Shown here: positions 57,600 to 64,000 of the stretch, piece by piece
Numbering within the stretch: position 1 is the first letter of the stretch
Layout of the letters: each line of letters opens with the position of its first letter
NCBI GenBank assembly: GCA_964488355.1
Contig: CAZAUJ010000011.1
Location: 1-64,000, forward strand
Reading direction: 5' to 3'
DNA length: 64,000 nt
Source: Thermoanaerobaculum sp964488355
GTDB lineage: Bacteria > Acidobacteriota > Thermoanaerobaculia > Thermoanaerobaculales > Thermoanaerobaculaceae
Translations under genes and position numbers: made by a program
The notes under the pieces: model-generated
The model's database searches: none
Seen by the model: only the letters and a program-made list of their open reading frames with translations
Told to the model about the DNA's origin: nothing

Positions 57600-60323
57600 A
57601 TGAGTTGGCGTTATTTTGCGGGAGGGATGGTGCTTATGAGTGCAATAGCGGTAGCGCAAGGAGTTCCCGAAATTCCCTACGAAAAGCACGTTTTGCCTAA
57701 CGGGTTGACCTTAATCATGCACGAGGACCACAAGGCGCCCATCGTTGCCGTCAACGTGTGGTACCACGTGGGCTCGAAGAACGAAAAAAAGGGCAAAACC
57801 GGTTTTGCCCATTTGTTCGAGCATCTGATGTTCAACGGCTCGGAAAACTTCAACGACGATTACTTCAAGGCCCTGGAAAAGGTGGGTGCCACCGACCTTA
57901 ACGGCACGACCAACGTGGACCGTACCAACTACTTTCAAAACGTCCCCAGCTCCGCGTTGGATTACGTGTTGTTCTTGGAATCGGATCGCATGGGCCACCT
58001 CTTGGGCGCCATCGACCAGGCCAAGCTGGATGAGCAGCGCGGAGTGGTGCAAAACGAGAAGAGGCAAGGGGAGAACCAGCCGTACGGGCTCGTGCGCCAG
58101 TTACTGGCCGAGTACACCTACCCAGCGGGTCACCCCTACTCTTGGACCACCATCGGTTCCATGGAGGACCTGAACGCGGCTTCTTTGGATGACGTGAAGG
58201 AGTGGTTCCGCACCTACTATGGGCCCAACAACGCGGTGCTGGTGGTGGCAGGGGACGTGAACCCGGCGGAGGTCAAGGCCAAAGTGGAGAAGTACTTCGG
58301 GGAGATCCCGCCCGGCCCTCCCATTGCCAAGCAAACCGCTTGGATTGCCAAGATGACCGGTGAGCGGCGGGCCTGGGCCCAAGATCGGGTGCCGCAGGCA
58401 CGAGTGTACATGGTGTGGAACGTGCCGCCGCTCACCGATCCTGAGGCGGATCTACTGGACTTGGTAGCTTCCGTGCTTTCCAACGGCAAGACCTCCCGTC
58501 TTTACAAGCGCTTGGTGTACGACGAACAAATTGCCACCGATGTGAACGCCTATGTGTGGGGCAAGGAGCTGGGCAGCCAGTTCATGATCGTGGCCACCGC
58601 CAAGCCGGGAGAGAACTTGGAACGGGTGGAGCGTGGCATTCGCGAGGAGCTGCAGCGCCTGTTGCAAAAGGGTCCCACGACGGATGAGGTGGCGCGGGCG
58701 CAACTCACGTATCGGGCTGATTTTCTCCGGGGCATTGAGCGTGTGGGTGGCTTCGGCGGCAAGTCGGACGTGCTGGCTTCGGGCGAGGTTTTCTGGGGTA
58801 CACCCGAAGCTTACACGCGCCAGTGGGCGACGGTGGCGGCAGCCACGCCCACGAACCTGCAGGAGGTGGCACAGAAGTGGCTTTCCGATGGGCTTTTTGT
58901 CCTGGAGGTGCATCCCTATCCCAAGCTGGAGGCAAAAGGCCCCGGTGTGGACCGCAGCAAGCTGCCGGAGGTGGGGCAGCTGCCCGAGCCCCGTTTCCCG
59001 GAGGTGGCTACCCTCAAGTTGGACAATGGCTTGCAGCTGGTGGTGGCCCATCGGCCGGCGGTGCCATTGGTGGAAATGGAGTTGGTGCTGGATGCAGGCT
59101 TTGCCTCTGACAGTAAGGACAAGCTGGGACGCGCGAGCTTGGCCATGGCCATGCTGGACGAAGGGACAACCACGCGCAACGCGCTGCAAATTTCCGATGA
59201 GCTGCAAAAGCTGGGGGCGGAGCTTTCCACCGGTTCTACCTTGGATGCGTCCTTCGTGTCCATGTCGGTGTTGAAGGAAAAGCTTGCTGAGTCGCTGGCG
59301 CTTTTTGCCGATGTGGTGCTGAACCCCACCTTCCCACAGGCGGACTTTGAGCGTCTCAAGAAACAACAACTGGCTGCTATTGCACGCGAGAAGGTCACGC
59401 CCGTGGCCATGGGTTTGCGTGTGCTTCCCACCTTGCTTTACGGCCGCGAGCATGCCTATGCCGTGCCGTTTACCGGCAGCGGCACGGAGGCGACGGTGGC
59501 CAAGCTCACGCGTGAGGATCTGGTTGCCTTCCATCACGACTTGTTTAAGCCCAACAACGCCACCCTCATCTTCGTGGGCGACGTGACCGCCGAAGAGCTG
59601 AAGCCCTTGGTGACCAAGCTGTTCGCCAGCTGGAAGCCGGGGGAGGTGCCTAGGAAGACGCTCACCCAGGCGGCCGGACCCCAAGGGCGGGAGGTATACA
59701 TCCTGGATCGGCCGGGTTCGCAGCAGTCGGTGATCGTGGCTGGGTTGCTGTTCCCGCCAAAGAACGACCGCCGCGAGCCGTCATTTCGCCTGGTGCACGA
59801 GGTACTGGGGGGTTCCTTCACCTCGCGGCTGAACATGAACCTGCGGGAGGACAAGCACTGGTCCTACGGCGCCCGGGTTATCTTTCCCGATGCCCGCGGG
59901 CAGCGTCCCTTCTTCGCCCTGGCACCGGTGCAGGCGGACAAGACCAAGGAAGCGCTGGCGGAAGTGGCGCGGGAAATTGCCGACGTGGTGACCTCTCGCC
60001 CCATTACGGCCGATGAGTTGGCTAAGGCCAAGGACCAGCTCACGCTTACGCTGCCGGGAGAATGGGAAACCAACGGCGCGGTGCTGCGCACCCTGTTCGA
60101 GGTGGTTCAGTTTGGGCTGCCCTGGGACTACCCAGTGGCGTCGGCGCGGGAGGTGAGGGCCCAGGAGCTTCCGGTTGTGCAGCAGGTGGCCGCAGCGGTG
60201 GTGCAGCCGGCGAAGGCGGTGTATGTGGTAGTAGGGGATAGGGCCAAGATCGAAGCCGGTATACGGGAGCTGCAGCTGGGGCCGGTGCGGTTGTTAGACA
60301 GCGACGGGCGACTACTGGAGTAG
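57600..60323 (+). CDS. M16 zinc metalloprotease, fused active and inactive halves
   Basis: An exported pitrilysin-family protease of 907 residues. The signal peptide ends around AIAVAQG. The N-terminal half has the inverted zinc motif HLFEH (His71, Glu74, His75) and the distal Glu in the NEKRQ region near 155. The C-terminal half (about 470-900) repeats the fold without HxxEH (LAMAMLDEGT instead), as in other full-length M16B proteins whose second half is structural. ATG 57600 follows GGAAAGGAG. A strong hairpin follows the gene. Confidence 0.93.
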   Translation: MSWRYFAGGMVLMSAIAVAQGVPEIPYEKHVLPNGLTLIMHEDHKAPIVAVNVWYHVGSKNEKKGKTGFAHLFEHLMFNGSENFNDDYFKALEKVGATDLNGTTNVDRTNYFQNVPSSALDYVLFLESDRMGHLLGAIDQAKLDEQRGVVQNEKRQGENQPYGLVRQLLAEYTYPAGHPYSWTTIGSMEDLNAASLDDVKEWFRTYYGPNNAVLVVAGDVNPAEVKAKVEKYFGEIPPGPPIAKQTAWIAKMTGERRAWAQDRVPQARVYMVWNVPPLTDPEADLLDLVASVLSNGKTSRLYKRLVYDEQIATDVNAYVWGKELGSQFMIVATAKPGENLERVERGIREELQRLLQKGPTTDEVARAQLTYRADFLRGIERVGGFGGKSDVLASGEVFWGTPEAYTRQWATVAAATPTNLQEVAQKWLSDGLFVLEVHPYPKLEAKGPGVDRSKLPEVGQLPEPRFPEVATLKLDNGLQLVVAHRPAVPLVEMELVLDAGFASDSKDKLGRASLAMAMLDEGTTTRNALQISDELQKLGAELSTGSTLDASFVSMSVLKEKLAESLALFADVVLNPTFPQADFERLKKQQLAAIAREKVTPVAMGLRVLPTLLYGREHAYAVPFTGSGTEATVAKLTREDLVAFHHDLFKPNNATLIFVGDVTAEELKPLVTKLFASWKPGEVPRKTLTQAAGPQGREVYILDRPGSQQSVIVAGLLFPPKNDRREPSFRLVHEVLGGSFTSRLNMNLREDKHWSYGARVIFPDARGQRPFFALAPVQADKTKEALAEVAREIADVVTSRPITADELAKAKDQLTLTLPGEWETNGAVLRTLFEVVQFGLPWDYPVASAREVRAQELPVVQQVAAAVVQPAKAVYVVVGDRAKIEAGIRELQLGPVRLLDSDGRLLE

Positions 60324-60347
60324 TGAGTCACAAGAGGGCAATGGCCA

Positions 60348-60368
60348 GGGGGTGGCCAGGCCACCCCC
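60348..60368 (+). terminator. Hairpin after the M16 protease gene
   Basis: GGGGGTGGCC and GGCCACCCCC are perfect arms around a single A, with effective pairing probably 8-9 bp. It lies 25 bases after the stop. The trailing sequence is not T-rich, so it may be a non-canonical terminator or processing hairpin. Confidence 0.55.
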
Positions 60369-60456
60369 TATCTGCTTGAAAGGTGTCCTCGCCCTCTGAT
60401 CGGGCTGGGGAATGCCCTGGGTTGCGGAAGGGTTGGGGAGACAGGAGGTGAGTAAC

Positions 60457-60975
60457 ATGCGCTTTTGGATATTGTCTTTGCTTTTTGCCGCGGCAGCAGT
60501 AGGCCAGGAATTGCTTAAGCCCGGCCAAGCTTTTCCTGCTTTCCAGTTGCTGGACCAAGACGGCAAGCCTTTCTCTTCCGCACAGCTGGCTGGTAAGCCC
60601 TTTCTCTTGTGGTTCTACCCTAAGGCCAACACGCCTGGGTGTACCAAGGAAGCCTGCCAGCTGCGGGACAACTTCGAGGCGTTCGCACGCCTAGGGGTGG
60701 CAGTAATCGGCGTTTCCTTCGACGGCCCGGAGGCCAACGCTCGCTTTGCCACCGAACATCGCTTTCCCTTTCCGTTGCTCTCGGACCAAGACCGCTCCCT
60801 GGCGGTGCAGGTGGGCGCAGCAGACAGTCCCAAGGCCTGGTTCGCCAAGCGCATCTCCTACCTGGTAGGTGCTGACGGGCGGGTGCTCAAGGTCTACCCC
60901 AAGGTTTCCCCTGCCGAGCACGCTCAGGAAGTGCTTAAGGACTTGCGGGAGTTCGGTTTGGCCACCGCGCCCTAG
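60457..60975 (+). CDS. Exported peroxiredoxin (BCP/PrxQ type)
   Basis: Thiol peroxidase of 172 residues with a signal peptide (WILSLLFAAAAVGQ), so it would act in the periplasm rather than the cytosol. The peroxidatic Cys62 lies in NTPGCT and the resolving Cys67 in EACQLRD, the 5-residue spacing of the BCP class. FYPKANTPGC and LSDQDRSLAVQVGA match the family. ATG 60457 has AGGAGGT 7 bases upstream; an in-frame ATG at 60412 is less likely. Its end overlaps the convergent usp gene by 4 bases. Confidence 0.92.
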   Translation: MRFWILSLLFAAAAVGQELLKPGQAFPAFQLLDQDGKPFSSAQLAGKPFLLWFYPKANTPGCTKEACQLRDNFEAFARLGVAVIGVSFDGPEANARFATEHRFPFPLLSDQDRSLAVQVGAADSPKAWFAKRISYLVGADGRVLKVYPKVSPAEHAQEVLKDLREFGLATAP

Positions 60976-61817
60976 CTGCGGGTGGCGCACAGTACCGGCA
61001 CCGGTGACCGCCGGGTCACGTACTCGCTGGTGGAGCCCAACACCGCTTCCACAATGCGGCTATGACCGTGCGCCCCCATGAACAGGAAATCGTGCTCAGC
61101 CGGGTCCAGCATGGCCAGCAGCACCTGCTCCACCGCTTCCCCCTTTTCCCACACTCCCTCGCTCGCTACGCCGAAGGGCTGCAAGAGCTCACTGGCCTGC
61201 TCCAGGCGGGCGCGGGCGACAGCCTCATCGTTGCCCAACGTGACAACGGTAAGGGACACTCCCAGGCTGGAGGCCACTTCCCCGGCCAGATTCAGCGCTC
61301 GTACCGCCTTGGGGCTGGCATCGAAGGCCACCAGCGGTCTTTGCGGCACCCGGGGATTTTCCGGCACCAAGAGCACCGGTACGGGGCATCGCCGCAAGAG
61401 CCGGGCGGCATTGGAGCCCAAGAACTGCGGGTGTTGGCTGGCGTTCACCCCCCTTTGGCCCAGGATCACGAGATCGGCGGTGGTGGCCTCTTCACACAGC
61501 TTTTCCACCACGCCGCCATGGTGGAGGACGAAGCGGTGCAGCACTCCCTTTTCCTCTGCCTGTGCCTCGAAGCGATCCTTGAGAAGCTGGGCGAACTCCA
61601 AAAGGGACTGCTCCACCTGCGCCTGCAAGCGCAGAAAGGGCTCGAACCCCATAGCGCCGGAAACGTCACTGATGAAGGCGCCGGCCACGTAAGTGGCGTC
61701 CACCACGTGCACACCGCGCACGCAGGAGCCGAGCCGGCTGGCCAAATCCAGGGCCAGGCGCTCGGCATCTGCGCCGTAAACGGAGCCATCCAGGCCACAA
61801 ACAAGGTGCTTCAGCAT
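60972..61817 (-). CDS. Tandem universal stress protein
   Basis: Two UspA domains in 281 residues. The first (1-145) starts HLVCGLDGSVYGADAERLAL and has a GQRGVNASQ loop. The second (160-281) has VAFDASPKAVRALNLA and the ATP-binding GAHGHSRIVEAVLGSTSEYV. The first ATP loop looks degenerate, so only the second domain may bind nucleotide. ATG 61817 follows GGGAGGT. It is a single gene, convergent with the peroxiredoxin gene. Confidence 0.92.
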   Translation of the reverse strand: MLKHLVCGLDGSVYGADAERLALDLASRLGSCVRGVHVVDATYVAGAFISDVSGAMGFEPFLRLQAQVEQSLLEFAQLLKDRFEAQAEEKGVLHRFVLHHGGVVEKLCEEATTADLVILGQRGVNASQHPQFLGSNAARLLRRCPVPVLLVPENPRVPQRPLVAFDASPKAVRALNLAGEVASSLGVSLTVVTLGNDEAVARARLEQASELLQPFGVASEGVWEKGEAVEQVLLAMLDPAEHDFLFMGAHGHSRIVEAVLGSTSEYVTRRSPVPVLCATRS

Positions 61818-61926
61818 AGGCACCTCCCCGCGCTTGCCGGCTTTGATGGCCGACCGCGCTCATTTGCCAAAGGACCCAGCCCTCACTAACAATGTGAAGC
61901 CCACGAGGGCCCCCGGCAAGGTGCGC

Positions 61927-61932
61927 TAAAAT
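61927..61932 (+). promoter_or_regulatory. Candidate -10 element of the E1 gene
   Basis: TAAAAT upstream of the fused E1 gene, giving a leader of about 22 bases with GGAGG 5 bases before the ATG. No -35 recognised. Confidence 0.35.
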
Positions 61933-61960
61933 GCGTCTTGGTTGCAAAACGGAGGCCTGG

Positions 61961-64000
61961 ATGGGGGAAAACGCTGCTGAGCTGGTTGCCGTCCTCACGA
62001 AAGAGGAGGTGCTAAGCGCCTACCGCTTGATGCTCACTTCCCGGCGGGTGGATGACAAGGAGATTCAGCTGAAACAGCAAAACCTCGTCTTCTTTCAAAT
62101 TTCCGGGGCCGGCCACGAAGCGGTTCAGGTGGCCGCCGGCCTGCACCTTTCACCCAAAAAAGACTGGTTTTTCCCCTACTACCGGGACCGGGCGCTAATG
62201 CTGACTCTAGGCATGACCCCGTACCAGATGTTTTTGGGCAGCATCGGTGCCGAAGCGGGTCCCGATTCCAAGGGGCGGCAAATGCCCTCCCATTGGGGCA
62301 TGCGGGAGCTGCACGTGCCGTCTTCCTCCTCGCCTACGGGGACCCAATGCCTGCAAGCGGTGGGCTTTGCCGAGGCGGGCCGTTACTTTCTGGCTCTGGA
62401 GCGAGGAATTCGCTGTGCCGAGGTGGCGCAGGACGAGGTGGTCTACGTTGCCTTGGGCGACGGCACCACCTCGGAAGGGGAGTTTTGGGAGTCCCTCAAC
62501 ACCGCCTGCAACAAGCGCTTGCCCCTCCTGTACCTCATTCAGGACAACGGCTACGCCATCTCCGTGACCGTGGATGTGCAAACCGCAGGTGGCTCCATCT
62601 CCAAGCTGGTGCGCTGCTTCCCATCCCTTTTGGTGTACGAGGTAGATGGCTGCGACTTCCTGGCCTCCTACGGCGTTTTGGGCGAGGCGGTGGCACGGGT
62701 GCGAGCCGGCGAGGGGCCGGCCTTGGTGCACGCGCACGTGGTGCGCCCCTACTCTCACTCCCTCTCCGACGACGAGCGCCTCTACCGTCCCGAACGGGAG
62801 CGGGAGGAACAAGTCCGCCGGGACCCCTTGGTGCGCACGGCGGAGCTTCTGCGGCAGGCCTACGGCGTGAGCGAGGAGGAGCTTCTGCAGCTGGAAGCGC
62901 AGGTGCAGGAAGAGGTCAACCGCGCTGCGGAGGAGGCTCTGCGGGGGTCGCAGCCGCCGAAAGAGAGCTGGGCCGCCTGGATCTATTCGCCCGAAGTGGA
63001 CCCCACCTCCGAGGCTTTTGCCTGCGAGCCGCGCTTTGCCGATGACGCGCCAAAGACGATGGTGGACCTTTTGAATGCCTGCCTGCGGGACGAGATGGCG
63101 GTGAACGAGCGCATTGTGGTCTTCGGGGAGGACGTGGCCGATGCTTCCCACGAGGAGGTTTTGTCCGAGGTCAAAGGCAAGGGCGGGGTGTTCAAGGTGA
63201 CCTATGGCCTCCAGCGCCTTTACGGTTCCCAGCGGGTCTTCAACAGTCCCTTGGCCGAGGCTAACATCATCGGTCGTGCCATCGGTATGGCCTTGCGGGG
63301 ACTCAAGCCGGTGGTGGAAATCCAGTTTTTCGATTACATTTGGCCGGCGTTCATGCAGCTGCGCAACGAGCTGGCCCCTATGCGCTGGCGCTCTGGCGGC
63401 CAGTGGTGGGCACCGGTGGTGGTACGCGTCCCTGTCGGCGGCTACTTGAAAGGCGGAGGCCCATACCACTCGCAATCAGGGGAGGTGCTTTTCACCCACA
63501 GTCCAGGCCTGCGTGTCGTCATGCCATCCAACGCCTTGGATGCCAACGGATTGCTGCGCACGGCGATCCGTTGCGATGACCCGGTGATTTTCCTGGAGCA
63601 TAAGCACCTCTACCGGCAAACCCACAACAAGGCGCCCTACCCCGGGCCCGACTTCATGGTGCCGTTTGGCAAGGCAGCTGTGGTGCGGGAGGGGAAGGAC
63701 CTCACGGTCATCACCTACGGCGCCACGGTAGTGCGTAGCATGCAGGCGGCCAAGTTGCTGGTGGAGGAGGGGGTGGAGGCGGAGATCCTGGACCTGCGCA
63801 GCCTGGCGCCTTACGATTGGGAAGCCATTGCCGCCTCGGTGCGCAAGACCAACCGGGCGTTGGTGGTGCATGAGGACTGCCTCTCCTTCGGCTACGGTGC
63901 GGAAATTGCCGCCCGCATTGCCGACGAGCTCTTCTTCGAGCTGGATGCACCTGTGCGCCGCATGGCAGCCAAGGACAGCTTTGTGCCCTACGCTCCCGAG
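61961..64000 (+). CDS. Fused 2-oxoacid dehydrogenase E1 alpha/beta (3' end beyond window)
   Basis: Thiamine-diphosphate-dependent decarboxylase component of a pyruvate or branched-chain 2-oxoacid dehydrogenase complex; at least 680 residues, cut by the window edge. The alpha part (1-340) has the TPP/Mg motif GDGTTSEGEF at 166, ending with Asn196 in IQDNGYA. A linker of about 20 residues joins the beta part, which begins TMVDLLNACLRDEMAVNERI and has GEDVADASHEEVLSEVKGKG, FNSPLAEANIIGRAIGMAL and LDLRSLAPYDWEAI. ATG 61961 has GGAGG at 5 bases. Substrate specificity cannot be read; E2 and E3 genes may follow. Confidence 0.93.
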   Translation, partial: MGENAAELVAVLTKEEVLSAYRLMLTSRRVDDKEIQLKQQNLVFFQISGAGHEAVQVAAGLHLSPKKDWFFPYYRDRALMLTLGMTPYQMFLGSIGAEAGPDSKGRQMPSHWGMRELHVPSSSSPTGTQCLQAVGFAEAGRYFLALERGIRCAEVAQDEVVYVALGDGTTSEGEFWESLNTACNKRLPLLYLIQDNGYAISVTVDVQTAGGSISKLVRCFPSLLVYEVDGCDFLASYGVLGEAVARVRAGEGPALVHAHVVRPYSHSLSDDERLYRPEREREEQVRRDPLVRTAELLRQAYGVSEEELLQLEAQVQEEVNRAAEEALRGSQPPKESWAAWIYSPEVDPTSEAFACEPRFADDAPKTMVDLLNACLRDEMAVNERIVVFGEDVADASHEEVLSEVKGKGGVFKVTYGLQRLYGSQRVFNSPLAEANIIGRAIGMALRGLKPVVEIQFFDYIWPAFMQLRNELAPMRWRSGGQWWAPVVVRVPVGGYLKGGGPYHSQSGEVLFTHSPGLRVVMPSNALDANGLLRTAIRCDDPVIFLEHKHLYRQTHNKAPYPGPDFMVPFGKAAVVREGKDLTVITYGATVVRSMQAAKLLVEEGVEAEILDLRSLAPYDWEAIAASVRKTNRALVVHEDCLSFGYGAEIAARIADELFFELDAPVRRMAAKDSFVPYAPE

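Overview
The window is GC-rich, densely coded DNA from a diderm (Gram-negative type) bacterium. It carries many outer-membrane-style lipoproteins, L,D-transpeptidases, PBP1C with a bacterial alpha-2-macroglobulin, a LolB-like lipoprotein and multiheme c-type cytochromes. SpoVG next to ispE, a fused 2-oxoacid dehydrogenase E1, TPR-rich proteins and TANNNT-type promoters with apparently leaderless mRNAs would suit an Acidobacteriota (Thermoanaerobaculia-like) organism. That placement is inference from gene content and I hold it with modest confidence. I saw no tRNA, rRNA, CRISPR array or intact insertion sequence. One 100-N scaffold gap lies at 18076-18175.

Layout. 1-409 holds no gene I can support. 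410-3639 (minus) is a nif3, DUF6580, dph6-like, ilvE operon. 3700-7053 (plus) is a tightly overlapped cinA, thpR, plsY, gpsA operon. 7034-8885 (minus) pairs a soluble histidine kinase with an RluA-type pseudouridine synthase. 8959-16050 (plus) is the classic translation cluster ffh, rpsP, khpA, rimM, trmD, rplS, rnhB followed by a large TPR protein. 16298-17019 is the decayed C-terminal end of a DEAD/DEAH helicase. 17007-20937 (minus) is an envelope operon: helical lipoprotein, two YkuD L,D-transpeptidases, a small exported protein (split by the gap) and elbB. queG and a divergent exported protein follow.

23089-36352 (minus) is a 13-kb envelope operon. A 1741-residue exported protein built of repeated beta-sandwich modules is translationally coupled (ATGA) to a 1894-residue alpha-2-macroglobulin, which is coupled (GTGA) to PBP1C. 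36446-40216 (plus) encodes a TPR lipoprotein, a LolB-like lipoprotein, IspE and SpoVG. 40281-44792 (plus) is a multiheme cytochrome cluster (11, 4 and 20-21 haem sites plus a membrane b-type cytochrome) with two well-formed sigma70-like promoters. 44832-48596 is ldcA, a cNMP/FHA two-domain protein and recG. Then come a membrane-anchored pentapeptide-repeat protein, a hypothetical protein with an NhaD-type antiporter (minus), nnrDE and tsaE (plus), a PilT-like ATPase with a coiled-coil tail and a small coiled-coil membrane protein (minus), apgM, an M16 protease, an exported BCP-type peroxiredoxin, a tandem universal stress protein (minus), and a fused E1 alpha/beta running off the right edge.

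The most interesting material is the giant-protein/alpha-2-macroglobulin/PBP1C operon, the lipoprotein/L,D-transpeptidase operon with a terminator-like hairpin inside a signal-peptide coding region, the multiheme cluster, the rnhB gene with no ordinary start codon, and the repeated leaderless promoter arrangement. The gap region is most likely an assembly artefact: three 55-bp segments around it are exact copies.
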